This document shows positions 10,400-22,135 of a stretch of DNA of 64,000 nucleotides, one piece after another. A model generated the notes under the pieces. It ran no database searches, was not told the DNA's origin, and saw only the letters and a program-made list of their open reading frames with translations. The stretch comes from Isoetes taiwanensis. Lineage: Eukaryota > Streptophyta > Lycopodiopsida > Isoetales > Isoetaceae. The stretch is from positions 1,304,001 through 1,368,000 of the forward strand of contig JAJEKV010000075.1 of NCBI GenBank assembly GCA_021234155.1, written 5' to 3'. How positions within the stretch are numbered: the stretch's first letter is position 1; the number at the start of each line of letters is the position of its first letter. The position numbers and the translations under genes were made by a program.

Positions 10400-12170
10400 G
10401 TATATTACAAACATGTTCGCTTGTCATGTTCTTTTTAGTTATTATTGCAACAACCCTCTTCTTACCCATGTGAGTCGATTCTCGATAATACCTTTAAATT
10501 TGAAAACTAGAATATTTCATAAACCTTTGAAGGCTATTTGTCATCTGATATAAGTAAAGTTATTAGGAATACAACTCTACTTAACGAAAAGTAGGATGGT
10601 ATCATGAGTTGAACTGTTTATACTAGTTATCTGCTCCTTTTATACTCAGGCAGTACACACCATGATCCGTCCCATCTTGAAAGTTGTGCTTAAACTCTTT
10701 TGTATCTCAGATATCAGAATCTAATAGGCTGGTTTTTGCCCAGAGATGCAATGGTTGTAAGCTAGGTAAGGCGCTGGTTTAGTTCGTTGTAATGCCTTGC
10801 ATTGGCACGTTGTAGATACAGCTTGATATGATACAGTTCATGAGCATAAGCAAAACGTGGCTTATTAAGTTGACAGGGTACCTTTGCATGTTGACTGATG
10901 GAAAAGGTATCTTAATCTTGAATCCACCTGATGAACCATGACAAAGGCAGTTGGTGTTTTTTCATACCTATTCTATGCCCTCTGTGGCCTTCATCCATAA
11001 AATTAACTAGTAGGGTTATATCTGCCCCTAGATTTGCTTTAAGAGATGAGTTTGCTAGCATGCTAAGGCTTTGCTAAAGCACTCTTTATATAATAGGTGA
11101 AATCAAGATATGCATTGTGCTTGGGATGACGTAGAGCTGCAGTTGCTATCTGGTTTTTCAGAATTTCTCTACAGAGACTTCAGGAACATCTAGTCTTGAC
11201 ATTCCTATAGCTTAGCAAACATACTGCAAGACCAGTTCCTGGATGCCTACTCATTAGAAGTGGAGTATAAGCGAGCCTGTGAAGTAAAGTCCATTTAACC
11301 GTGAAATGTAAATGTATGAACTAGTGTGATTTATAATAAAATGGATTCGTCATTCTTGATTAGAGTTGTATCTCTTGGATGTGTCTTCTAATTCTACCAA
11401 ATATTGGCAAAGCCTTGCATTTTGCAGATAAAATTGTCCCAGCAACTTATAATGCTTATAATCTTACATCTGCACATTATGTCCTGCACCTTATGTCCTG
11501 CCACATCAAGGCATGCAAGCTGCAATTCCTATAGCACTATGAAATTGGAGAACAAATTCTACAACAAGGACATCAGGCTTATACCGTGGAGCTAGAAAGC
11601 ACAACATTGTAGATCTCCTTAGAAGCTATCAACCTCTTTACAGCAAATTGAAATTGTGGCTGGATGCACTCCATTTCTCATCAGAACTAAATTACCGATG
11701 TGTGCCATAATAAAGAACGCTTTTAAAGCTTCCGCATAAGGGAATGGTCTCTCTTAGATGTAAAGCAACCATCTCAAATGGGCCTCAACATCTAGCAAGA
11801 AATGAGCACAACCTTGTAATTTGAACTTGTGGATACCACACGAACCTATTCACTACTGGAACAAAAATCGTTTGAAGAATAAAATCAATTGACCATCAGG
11901 AGCACCACCACAGTGAACCATTGAGCACCCATATCCAGGGATGTTACTAGAAGAAACCAATAAAACTAGATAGTTCTTTAACAAAGCAATACGAAATACG
12001 TGATCAAAAGTCTTGTTAATGGTTTTTCTTCGAAAATTTACGAAACATGAATTGAACTATGTCTAAGTTTACAAGAACATTGCTGGTTGGGCAATAGCTC
12101 AGGTCGGGCAAAATGTTTTAGGATAGCAAAAATTACATAGACAATAGACAACCGGATACAAGGATACCTT
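10400..12170. other. No recognisable gene
   Basis: I looked for the remaining exons of the KH gene on the plus strand and of the AAA ATPase on the minus strand and found neither. The open frame at 11404-11595 has no recognisable content. Confidence 0.45.
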
Positions 12171-13139
12171 AGATGTTATTGATGACATGGAAACATTTAT
12201 AAAACTGGCCCAGCTTCAGTAGCAACAGCTTTTGCAAGCATAGTTTTCCCAGTACCAGGAGGACCAAAGAGAAGAATACCCCTGCCTGACTGCAAAAACA
12301 ATGTAGTCGTGAGAAATCTACTGACATAGTTTACCAATAGAGTACAAACATTCACCTTAATGAGGCCTCCCTTATTAAATATATCTGGACGACGAAGAGG
12401 AAGCATAACAAGCTCTTGCAATGATTCTTTAACATTGTCAAGAGCGCCAATGTCATCAAAACTTACGCCAACTTCACCGGCTGGAATGACTTCCGGCCTT
12501 ATGCGCTTCTCAAACGCATTATCTGGAGCCCCTTCCTGCTAGAGCATGGAGAGTGAGGGAAGCTCCACGAAGAAATAAACAACAGTAAAGTTAGGTCAGT
12601 AAGCACCCCAGGTTTTGTGCGTGGGCTGGGTAGAGCTGTGCCAGTCTTCTCAGATGGTGCCCTTTTTTCGATCTCCACCCTTGGAGTTGCTGGCACTTTC
12701 TTTTCAATTTCCCCCCTTGGAGTTCCTGGCTTTACATCACATTTCATCTCCGTAACTGGAGTTTCTATTCTCAATTCACGTCTAACACTGCGTGTAGCAC
12801 CTTGAACCTCCTGAACTCACAAAGCAACGTAGGTAATAAATCAAATCCGGAAGATGCAGTCAAGAATATATGTACCTTAGGTTCTGGATTAGACTCAGCA
12901 TGTAGTTGGTTATCTAACTGACCAGATTGGAACAACTCCAGGCCAAAGGATAAACTGAAAAAGCCGGATGTAATGTATAGTATTATGATGCATTAGCAGC
13001 ACATATTCTGATTTAACATAAGAAAAAGAAAATCAAAACTACCTCTTAGCAGAAATTATAAGGCGTCCACAGCGATAATCTAGCTTTTCACTGTTCATTA
13101 GGTGATGTGAAATAGCAGAAACTACAATCTCTTCAATAT
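12171..13139 (-). pseudogene. AAA ATPase fragment (plant Msp1/spastin/DAA1-like), five exons
   Basis: Five exons with canonical-looking splice sites: 13139-13043 (IEEIVVSAISHHLMNSEKLD), about 12957-12877 (LSFGLELFQSG), about 12807-12607 (Pro/Glu/Lys linker with TPRGEIEKKVPATPRVEIEK), 12535-12356 (FEKRIRPEVIPAGEVGVSFD, DIGALDNVKESLQELVMLPL) and 12289-12171 with the Walker A motif GPPGTGKT. The order (helical domain, linker, N-linker of the AAA module, P-loop) matches plant AAA ATPases that act on membranes. In the last exon one G is missing from a G-run at about 12205, shifting frame just after KAVATEAG; with the other frame the family sequence continues (INVSMSSITSK) to a GT donor. Walker B, arginine finger and all later exons are absent. 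Confidence 0.75.
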
Positions 13140-13475
13140 CTGCGAGAAGACCATGGTTTACAACCATCACAAAATGAATCAATCTTGTATCTCCAAACAC
13201 ATATAAATGCTGAACCACAAACGGCAAACTTACAATTGCTCAATAGTAAGGTATCATTAAAACAGACAGACAGATCCCAAATCATCACATTCTACATCAT
13301 TTGCAGAAAGAACCTGCAAGTTAGGCACAAGGATTCAGCATGTAGAAAAACATATGTCTAAACTGCAGGAAAAAAATCTCTATGATATGATTCTTATTGT
13401 CTTGTGCTTGAATTCTTTTCATATCCTCTTCAAACCATACTTTTAAAAATGATTAACATATAGACATATTTTACC

Positions 13476-14396
13476 ATTATCACTGAGGTGGACCTCTTCT
13501 TTGCCCACTTTCCAGGCCACTCATATCTACAAGGCCCTCTAAACCTGCAGTTGCAATCTTAGTTTTTGTTGTAAGATTAAATACACCTTAACAAGCCTTT
13601 GACAAGAACACAACACTGGGAGATAACATACCCTCCCTTATAAGTTGCTTTGAACGTGAGACAACCTTCAACTAGTGGGCCACAAATTTCAAGATGCTCG
13701 CAACTTGGTGGTGCTTATATGCCATAGAAAAATGAGCATGCTTCGAAGGAAATTTGAATATGAATAATTACAAAATCAAGGTAACAAGTACCTGGTACCA
13801 CTGGACCTAAAAGTTGTGATACTGAAATAGGGCCCTTTGCACCATCTTCTCGGATGGGTTCACATGAGCAACATATCAAGCCATCTATGTCCTCACAACG
13901 GACAGTATAAACATTATCAACAGCTCCCCTAATCTCCCGTTGTGTGCCATCCGCACTTGTCTGGCAAAAGAAACTTAGGTCGGATCAGCATATGATGACC
14001 CTATTTTCATGTTTCATCAAATACTTCATTTCTAGTTATTACCCACCAAGAACCACTGCAGTTTTGAGGCACCTTCATTACCACCCCAATAGGTCTTCTC
14101 AACTTTAAGATCGGACCCCTCTCTTGGATCCCCAAATATATGCAAAGCGAGTAATTTTGGTGAACCTGCAGATGGGACGTCTTATTATAGGAATGACAAC
14201 CTTGAAGCGTGTTCTAAGAAAACCTGCCTGGCTTTATAGGTTCTTGGGTCATGGTGTTCCTTCCTTCACCAACTACTCCATCATCTCGGATCGGTACGCA
14301 TTTAAATGATATGAATCTGTTTACGGCTTCCTTTGTTACTTGATACTGAAGTTGCCCTGCACTTCCTGGAATTGGTGTACCAGGGTCACGTTCATC
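13476..14396 (-). pseudogene. AIR9: AIR9-like microtubule-associated protein fragment, five exons of A9 repeats
   Basis: Exons in transcript order: 14396-about 14228 (LQYQVTKEAV, FISFKCVPIRDDGVVGE), 14165-14047 (LHIFGDPREGSDLKVEKTYW, GGNEGASKLQWF), 13960-13792 (SADGTQREIRGAVDNVYTVR, LICCSCEPIREDG), 13713-13632 (SCEHLEICGPLVEGCLTFKA) and 13543-about 13476 (GFRGPCRYEW). This is the A9 immunoglobulin-like repeat series of AIR9, a cortical-microtubule and preprophase-band protein. Exon phases match (1, 0, 1, 2). The first intron appears to use a GC donor (CAG then GCAGGT). The N-terminal microtubule-binding region, LRRs and other A9 repeats are missing. It lies 340 bp upstream of the AAA fragment in the same orientation, though the two genes are unrelated. 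Confidence 0.75.
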
Positions 14397-14509
14397 CTGC
14401 AGTGTAAAAGCATCCATTGAAACACGTTCTAAAGTTTTTGCGGAGTAAATCTGTGATATATACCTCATGAAGATACCAGTGATACTGACTTGACCCTTCA
14501 TGTCCACCC

Positions 14510-15451
14510 CACTATCATGTTGGAATTTATCATCAGTAATTTGTTCATGGATACTCCTTCCTTGTTCTGTGGCACCTCGTTACCACATGCTTTTAGAACA
14601 CTCAACAATGTAACCTTAATAGGCGTTATGTTCTCCATCCGCATATTTTCAAAAATTGGAAAGCAAGATAACCTTCTCCAAGCTCAGCATATCCCAAAAT
14701 CATAGAATTCCATGTTATGACATTTCTACAAGGCAATGTTATGAAAACGCTCCATGCTTCCTCCAAACTGCCAAATTTGGCATACATTTCAACGAGAGCA
14801 CTTCCAACAACAATGTCAGATTCGAGTTTATTTTCAAGAATCTGCTTACGGATGTCCTTACCTTAATCTAAGGACCCAATACTACCACATGCTTTCAAGA
14901 TACTTAAAAATGTGAACTTATCTGGCATTATGCTCTTGCATTGCATACTCTAAAAACATTTCAAGGCAAGGTGGCCTTCATTATATTGCACGTATGCTGC
15001 AATCATTGCACCCCAAGCTACCACATCTAGATTCTGGAGTTTGTCAAATACACTTTGAGCTTCCTTCAAGCTCCCACATTTGGCATACATATGAACAATT
15101 GTACTTCCCACCACAATGTCAGATTGAAGACCACTTTGAATAATCTGCTCATGAATTCTCCTACCCTGTTCTACATAGTCCAATGCTGGAACACGCTTTT
15201 AAAATGCCTGGAAACGTAAATTTATCTGCTTTCTTACCTGATTCCTCCATCCGTTCATATAAATGGAATACTGTTCCACAATCTCCAAGTTTGGCATACG
15301 CGTCAATAATTGCATTCCATGTACACTGACTTAGTCGTAAAACCTTGATGAAGGCTTGAATTGCTTGATCCAAACTTTCGCAAGAAGTAAACAGACGAAT
15401 AAAGTGATCAGAGAGACATGCATTTGAAGCAAGCCCACCTAGTCCTATCAA
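14510..15451 (-). pseudogene. PPR (PLS-type) protein fragment
   Basis: Clear PPR repeats on the minus strand: LSQCTWNAIIDAYAKLGDCG, then FHLYERM, FTFPGILKACSSIG (15380-15180); HEQIIQSGLQSDIVVGSTIV, HMYAKCGSLKEAQSVFDKLQ, VVAWGAMIAAYV (15175-14960); and EMYAKFGSLEEAWSVF with NVITWNSMILGYAELGEG (14800-14680). Several one-base shifts and stops separate the repeats. Proteins of this kind bind organellar RNA. The N-terminus and any E/DYW C-terminus are absent; the upstream edge meets the broken 3' side of LINE A1 at about 15,470. Confidence 0.7.
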
Positions 15452-15515
15452 AAACTATAATGTTTACCAGATTCCAGGTCTCCTAACTTGGTGCATTCTT
15501 GAACGATGAAGAATT

Positions 15516-16888
15516 CTACTGGGAGCCCGTCAGGGCCAAAGCTTTTACCTTTTTCATATCCATAGCTATCTTAAAAAGCTCCTCATTGGAGAAAGGCTTC
15601 GCAATACTTATGTTCTCTTCAATACTTACCTTTGCTTGGAGGTTGATGAAGCCATCGATAATGGCCTGGGAACTATCCTGATTAGTACCCATGATGCTAG
15701 TAAAATGGGTAGCAGCAGCTAACTTGATCTGGTCCTCATCCGAGATCTCTTCGTCCCCCACTTTAATTTCAAAAATATGGTTCTTCTTCGTTCTGCATTT
15801 AGCTTTAGCAAAGAAGAATTTGGAGCCTCCCTTATTTTTGCTTTAAGTCTCCAGCCTTCAGCAATCCTGATCTCTTCCTTTTCAATTTCTGTTCTAATGT
15901 CATCTTTCTCCTCTACCGAGGCATTGGGAAGCTTATCCCTCAGATTCTGAAGGAAGGATAGCTTATTGTAGTGGATTGTTTTACCCCAGTCTTTAAGCCA
16001 CTTCTTGATTGCTCTAGCCACTTGGATCCACCAATACATCCATCCAGATCTTCCATTTGGTTTGGGGAATTTAGCTAGTAGACCCTGCAGTCTGTCTATA
16101 AACTCCTCATGCTCGAGGAGACTACTGTTAAGCTTGAAGTATGTTTTTCTTTTTTTCTTGACAGAATTGCTCGCCATAATCCTCAGCTGTTGGGGATAGT
16201 GATCTGAAAGAGCGTGTCCTTCCAAATTATTGACTCTGCAACTATCATTCCAAAGATTCTCTGATAGATAGAATCTGTCGTGGAGGCATTGGGTGGGGTC
16301 TACCCTTTTGTCAGTCCAACTATACGTATCATGCTTAGTCCTTGCTAAATTTAAATTGTGGCACCTAGTGAGGTTGAGCCAGGCATCTTTTTCTTGCTTC
16401 GCGAGAGGTCTAAAATTCTTGTTCTTCATAAAGCTGTTGGTCACCATATTCAGATCTCCCCCCAGAATGCACTCATCAAATTCTATGTTATCTAGGCTGC
16501 TCTTAACTTTTTTTCTAAACCTCTACCCTTTCTACAGGATTATTATAAGCATAAATGTTTACCAAAGCAAGCTTGATCCTGAGGAATGTACATAGAAGGA
16601 TCTGCCACCTGCCATCTCTACCATTAATCATGTGGGTGTCAGAGATATTAAAATTGTTCTTCTCGCTATACCTGCAGAAGAATCATTAGCAGGAATCGAC
16701 CAAATACTATAATTGGGAGGAAGAGTTCTACTGATGATAACTTCATGGTCCAAGTCGTGAATCTTATGCTCTTGAAGAAACAGAATGTCAGGATTAAGGG
16801 AAGAAAGACAAACGTTTAATCTATCCCTTTTAATATTACTATTAATTCCCTGGAGATTCCAGGTGACACAGCTAATTTCCCTATCCAT
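15516..16888 (-). pseudogene. LINE A1 ORF2: endonuclease and linker
   Basis: Endonuclease start at 16888: ISCVTWNLQGINSN, then LNPDILFLQEHKIHD, the Asn and Glu boxes of exonuclease-endonuclease-phosphatase nucleases. After a break of about 180 bp with frame damage the C-terminal half follows (16447-15719): TYSWTD, DRFYLSENLW and LSDHYPQQL (the catalytic SDH box), then a basic linker. The last part (15761-15516) leads to the RT entry. The enzyme would nick target DNA to prime reverse transcription. Frameshifts near 15,740 and 16,500-16,630 inactivate it. Confidence 0.75.
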
Positions 16889-17123
16889 TAATACCTGTAT
16901 TTACCCAAAGCCCTCCCAGCTTGAATGGTCTATTTTCTCGAACTTGATCTGCTCGGGCCAAAGTAGAGCTTCTTTTTTCCTCTGCCCTTCTTCCTTTCTA
17001 CCAGATTCCATCCTCTGTCCTCTATATCCAAAAGATCTTCAATACTTTGCTAGGTATGTAACTCATCATCTTGCTGATAGGATTCAAGATTCTTGGGTAA
17101 AGTAAATATGAAATCACCTGTAT

Positions 17124-17969
17124 CTATCCTAACCGAGAGATTAATATTTTTAATGAGGACCACCATGTCATCAAGAATCTCCACCTTTGAGTTGTTATCA
17201 TTGTTTTCTCCATAACAGATGGGATAATCTGGTTGGTGTGGTACTGTTCATTTTGTTGAGCAGGAACCTCAGTATTGCTGTTGTCCACTTTAACATCCTT
17301 GTTTGTGACCTTTGGTAGCCATACCTGTTTCTGCTGAGTTTGAATTGAGGCAGCCATTGGTTCCGGGACAGGACATTTGGAATAGCTAATACTAAGATCC
17401 AAAAACTCATCAGCTTTAACCCTTATTTTTATCTTCTTTTTCCAATCAGACTTGATCCTCTTAGAAATGCAGATATAAGGAAAGTTAGTTTGAGGTAAAT
17501 TAACCTCTATGACTTCCCCCAGGGATTCCGAGAGGGCTATTAAGTGGGATCGTGTCCAGAAAGCCAGAGGTAGGTTAGGGAATGATAACCATGTGGTTGT
17601 TTGAATTTTTCCTACCATACCCAGAATGAAATTTGGGGACCACCTCATAATATAAAAGGGGGCATTGCTGATGAGATCGAGCTTTCTCCTGAGAATCTGC
17701 TTAACACATAGCTCATCTCTGCATACTATTTGAAAGGTGCTTCTATCAAGCTTGAGGATGGACAGAATCGAAATATGCTGGGATTTGGTGATCCAACTCT
17801 TAACTTCACCTTGAGATGGGCAATTCCGCGGGAAATGTATAAGAATAGCATTTTTAGAGAACATGTCAGTAGCAGATGCATCAGAAACTCCAAACAGATC
17901 AATAAAATCCCTAGTGATCACCTTCTGACTCCCTGAGTTAGTTGCTTGAGCAGGGGAATCATCATTCAT
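17124..17969 (-). pseudogene. LINE A1 ORF1 (DUF4283-like RNA-binding protein)
   Basis: A 281-codon frame with the plant L1 ORF1 pattern: DFIDLFGVSDASATDMFSKN, AILIHFP, PSQGEVKSWI, then FQIVCRDELCVKQIL, FYIMRWSPNF and the FPNLPLAFW / LGEVIEVNL boxes of the DUF4283 RRM-like domain. The family-A ORF1 pieces at 32.8, 35.0 and 36.5-38.1 kb share the sequence almost word for word. The C-terminal zinc knuckle usual in some plant L1 ORF1s is not seen; the reading degenerates after residue 235. Confidence 0.75.
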
Positions 17970-18116
17970 AAGAACATTTTTATAAGAAAGATGAAGGAAG
18001 GAAGGAAGTATATTTTAACGTCCGCGGAGACCAAACTTGATCTATGAGACGGTACATGCAGTACATAAAGCAGATAAAACTACACCAAAAAGACAAATGC
18101 TACTATACAATGTGTC

Positions 18117-18170
18117 CCTACTACTGGGATGAAAAAACCCCCACATGGGAGGAAAAACCCTGGTAGTAGG
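18117..18170 (-). promoter_or_regulatory. ENE-like triple-helix hairpin in LINE B1 3' UTR
   Basis: On the minus strand: arm CCTACTAC, CA, GGG, five U, a CC.. GG stem with a CCCATGTGGG apical hairpin, six U, CA, CCC, A, arm GTAGTAGG. Outer arms 8 bp and perfect; the two U-runs face each other. It begins four bases after the ORF2 stop and lies about 100 bases before the TTCC tail. Confidence 0.6.
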
Positions 18171-18173
18171 CTC

Positions 18174-18761
18174 TCAGATCCCTTGTCCTGTAAGGGATTC
18201 TCTGACGGTAGATACTTGCAAAATGTAGGATGCAAGACGTGCAACCATTGGCGATGCCAAAAATTGATCTGGCCGGTGCCGCAGAGCATCTAAGATCGGC
18301 ATGTGTTGCTTTCGGATATGCGTATATGCTTGGGACACTCTTGCGAGCATGGTGCTCATCCTCTCTGTCCGCATGTGGCAACATTGGCATATTCTCTCAT
18401 GCCGGGGGATTCTCTGCCCTCCATCTGTAGTCCAACGACCTGTTTCAATTCTGAGATGATGGGGCCCCATCCTCACGGAGGCAATAGCTCTTCGTTTCTT
18501 CATAGATATATGCTTTCAAGTCTTGGTGTGGGCCATGTTCCAGGTGTTGGATTAACTTTGTGTGGTAGTGCTCGCTTTTTAGGCTTTGCACGTGGTCGCA
18601 TCCCACACAGTGGTGGCAAAGCGCTCATTCAGGTGTGCAGCCTGTCCCTGAGCATCAAGCATAGCCACAATCTGCTGGTAGTCTATAGACCACGTTGCGA
18701 ACCACCCCTTACAGTGCTCCTGCCATACCCTCTTCAGTCGTTGTGGCTCGTGTGCCAATAA
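18174..18761 (-). pseudogene. LINE B1 ORF2 C-terminal domain
   Basis: Reads KKRRAIASVRMGPHHLRIET, GRW, then ICQCC and a degenerate EDEHHMLAR-type segment, ending STVRESLTGQGI at the stop at 18174. The copy at 63.2 kb has the same order (HHLRIEMGRW, LCQCC, EDEYHTLQS), which supports a conserved Cys/His nucleic-acid-binding tail. The ENE-like hairpin starts only a few bases after the stop. Confidence 0.65.
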
Positions 18762-18985
18762 CAAAGCACTCGGGGGAAGATATTGTGTATCCATGCTGGT
18801 GACCTTGTGGAAATATGCAAGATGTCTGCGCATAGCGGAATGTTGCAGGGGCCAGAACCCAGTCTCATATAGCAAAATCTGATAAGGCACCATGTCCTTG
18901 ATACCTAGGCTGTATGTTAAGAAGGCCTTTTGCACCCTCTCTAGCTTATCCCAGGTGTTCTTGCTAATTGCTGGACCCCAGACCT

Positions 18986-20180
18986 CTACCCCATACAACA
19001 ATCTTGGTTCAACGAGTGCTGCTGCGAGCAGTGTGCTCGTGCCCGATCACATAGGTCTATTCTGTAGCAGCTATTCTGCATAGCATACAGGGCTTTCCAT
19101 CCCGCGCTAACCCGTCTTTCCACACAATCATCCCATAACATGCTAGCGCAAAAGTCGATTCCAAGATACTTGAAGGTTCTTACAACATCCACCTTCTGTC
19201 CTCTGTAATAGAGATCTGGGATATCATCTTTGCGAGGAGAGAGGACCGCCGGAGCTTAGTTTTTGCAGGTTTCACCGTCATTCTGTTGTGTCCGCAGGAA
19301 CCCACTAAGAGCGTCCAAATGCTCTTGCATACTCCTGGCTGTATGGGATAGCAAGTCTACATCGTCTGCATAGAGCAATTGCCTTATACTGTATGCCTTT
19401 GGTAGCTGCGGGCCACCGCCCCCATGTTCTTGCATCCAGGTCTCCAACTTGTCAATGTAGAGACCAAAGAGCGTTGGAGATAATGGACATCCCTGTTTAA
19501 CCCCTATGGTGCTAGCAACTCGCTGATCTGATGCAGGCAATGTAGCATATATCCCATCATAGAGTCTATAGATGAATTTTGTAAGTCATGTGGGGCATGC
19601 GGCCTTTGCAAATCTTTGCCACAACAGGTCTCGAGGGACCGTATCATATCTTGATCTTGAAATCTCTAAACAAAGAAGATGCAGTCCGCCGCGCGTGCAT
19701 TGCGTAGCTTCCATAAGGATTCTCGAGAGAAATATATGGTCGATTGTGGAGTGGGCGTGCGAAACCCCGCCTGGCCAACTGCACGCACTCCAGCTTCCTC
19801 AGCCCACTGAGTTACCTTCTTCTCCACTACACCTGCTAAAAGCTTTGCGGTAATGGGCTCACCATGATCATGCGGTAGTTAAGCGAATCATCCCTATTAC
19901 TGTCTTATGAATTGGGGTGACCTTGCTAACCATCCACTCCCCCGGGAGGCTCTCCCTTATGGCCTGGTTAATGATCACTGTCAGAGGCCCTAGCAAAGCT
20001 GGCCCACCCCATTTCAATAACTCGGCTTGAAGTCCCCGCAAGTCCTTCGGCTTTGCCATTAGCCATGTGTCTAAGGCCCTGTTGGATGTCTTCCTCAGGT
20101 GAGCTGCAAACATTTCTCCTACGATCTGGAACCCCAAAGCCGGTGCTCTGGGGATCATACAACTCCTCCAAGCGATGCAT
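18986..20180 (-). pseudogene. LINE B1 reverse transcriptase
   Basis: RT boxes in order: LLKWGGPALLGPLTVIINQA then SKVTPIHK (20,100-19,900), a damaged middle, GVKQGCPLSPTLFGLYIDKL (about 19,500) and the catalytic YADDVDLL (about 19,375), then FKYLGIDF (19,170) and VEVWGPA (18,990). YADD is intact. Frames change at least five times between 20,180 and 18,986, so no active enzyme can be made. Confidence 0.75.
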
Positions 20181-20634
20181 CCACCGGTCTATGGTAATAT
20201 TGTGGGTGGTTGATGCCTCTTGTACAACACCCTACGCCCGAGAAAGGCTTTCGCTCGGTCATCAACAAATCAAACATGCGGCTGCCGATGGTGCGCATGT
20301 ATGCGCATGCTTTTTGGATTTCAAGAATGCTCTATAGTCTGAATGGCCTCTTTGCGCATGGCTGTGGATCTGAGACGAGGCGCAATTGGGTCTTTAGAGC
20401 CTTGCACTCAGCGTCAAACCAGGGATTACGAGGAATCTAGCGGTGTCCATTCGCGGCGATCCTCGCTAGGCTGGCGTGAGTAAAGCGCGTTTACAAGCCA
20501 CTCCCACCGATCATGTAACGTGCAAAGGGCATCAATCCCCTGCAGTTCACGTTCCAACACAGACTCATATTCTGCTTTCTTTCGGTAGTCGGGGGTGTAT
20601 CTCAATCCCTGATGGTTTCTACTCTGTGATTGCG

Positions 20635-21460
20635 CTACTGAGTGCTCCCAATCCAAAGTGACATAAAGTGGATAGTGGTCCCACAAAGCCTCCTCATCTC
20701 CTCGTTAGGTGTGCCAATTGAGAGCTTGCTGATCATGTCAAGTCCTACCACTGGAGCAAGGTGATAGTCTACCACGCTAGCTCCACCATCATGTCTATCG
20801 CTCTTGCAAGTAAAACCCCCTGATTGCGGCCATCTGATCATACCATTGCACACTACCATGTCAAAGACCTGACAGAGTTGAACCAACTCCCTTCCAAAGG
20901 CGTTGGTGGATCAGATCTTGAGACTGCCCGGCATGTTGGGGTGCAGCCGTTTCAAAGACGAGTGGGTCGAGAATCGGCCTCTCCTGGAAGGTAACCGACC
21001 TGCCCGGTTGTGCGGTCGCGGGCATTGAAATCTCTAACAAGAGCACATGCCCTTCTTTGGCGATATTGCTTTATGTCATCATACGAGATCTCTATAAGGC
21101 ATTTGTACATCCGTATGCGCCTCCGGACTGGTAGAACTTAGAGGTGCATGGGGTATATAACGAAGATGCAATAAACAATGGGCGATCTTTGAGGCTCGAT
21201 ACTCTCACCCACAGTAGCGGTTAAGTGCCGTCGGCCTTGTGGAGCGAGACCGTGGCTGCTATAGCATCTTTGAAATAGCATGCCACCCCTCCATACCCTA
21301 AAACTGCCATGGCGGCGCATTAGCAAGCAAAAGCACTGGTATCCCGGGATGTCCGGGTAGGCGATGCCCACGATATTCCCATGTCTCTTGCAAGAAGATG
21401 ATGTCCATACACATAGCGATCCCAACAAGGCGCTGCCCTTCTTCTAGGGGAATCCCCTAC
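20635..21460 (-). pseudogene. LINE B1 endonuclease
   Basis: Minus-strand pieces in changing frames: MDIIFLQETW (about 21,400; Glu box), DMVVCNGM...GGFTC and ASVVDYHLA (about 20,860-20,750; the SxxDY/H-type C-terminal box with Asp-Tyr-His). Typical of EEP endonucleases that prime LINE integration. Stops and shifts throughout. Confidence 0.6.
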
Positions 21461-21546
21461 AGTTCCATGATACAAGTCGGAGACACTGTCCCTATGCTGC
21501 CTGTGGCGGTTGTCCCGCACCGGCTTAGGGAGGTTGCGGGGGCCGT

Positions 21547-22135
21547 TCAGTGGTGCCCAGCACCGGGTCCCCGGCTGTTGCATCCGTTTTTGCCGCCTCG
21601 AGGTGAAAGGTCTAGATGTCCCCGGCCCCATCGCCACTTGCCTCTCAAGCATCTTGTTGGCGGAGGTACAAACACCTTCATCTTGCCATTAACCACCGAT
21701 CCCCCTGCCTGTCTGACTTGTCTGATTTTTGTGAAATCCTCTCGTCTCTCCTTTTGTTGCACTGGAGTAAGATCTGTGTCCAAGTATATTGATGTCCCCT
21801 TCAACCGGCTAGCGCGTTGCAGCAATAGAGTCTTCGATGCCTGGTCCAACACTGTGAATTTGAACAGTCGGGGTCTCATATTTGGCCCCCCGACTCTAGT
21901 CGGTTTCTCACCCCCAAATCTTTGCGGTTGTAGTGTCGACTGGGGCATTAAGCTTAGCCCGTGAGATCTTCCCCATGCTCTTCGGGCAAGCCCCGGACAA
22001 TGAGGTTCAGCCGACGGGATTGGCGATCCTGCTCCTCGCGAAGGACCTGCCTGATTCCCTGGGCCACCTCTGCCTCTGGCATTGGGCGCACTGTTGATGC
22101 TGCCTCCGGGGCAGTACACAAGGAGCCCAAAAATG
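21547..22135 (-). pseudogene. LINE B1 ORF1 (RRM-type)
   Basis: First part: QGIRQVLREEQDRQSRRLNL, IVRGLPEE (coiled-coil end and RRM strand 1). After a frame change: FKFTVLDQASKTLLLQRASR, LKGTSIYLDTDLTPVQQKER, the C-terminal part of L1-type ORF1 proteins. Such proteins chaperone the LINE RNA. The N-terminus is cut at about 22,135. Confidence 0.65.

Larger units (their letters stand above)
15480..17995 (-). mobile_element. LINE family A, copy A1 (plant L1-like), lacking the RT core
   Basis: From 5' (17,995) to 3' (15,480): ORF1, an apurinic-type endonuclease and the start of the reverse transcriptase linker. The reading ends at KGKSFGPDGLPVEFF, the conserved entry to the RT domain, so palm, thumb and 3' UTR are missing. 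Losing the 3' end is the opposite of normal 5' truncation and implies a later deletion or rearrangement. The 5' end abuts the TTCC tail of LINE B1. Confidence 0.8.
18001..22135 (-). mobile_element. LINE family B, copy B1, nearly full length
   Basis: About 4.1 kb on the minus strand: ORF1 C-terminal part, endonuclease, reverse transcriptase, a Cys/His C-terminal domain, a 3' UTR with an ENE-like hairpin (18117-18170), and a TTCC microsatellite tail (18003-18016 as GGAA on the plus strand). Many frameshifts and stops. GC content is visibly higher than in the flanks. The 3' terminal block, including TCCGCGGACG before the tail, recurs at 53.5 and 63.7 kb. Confidence 0.8.
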
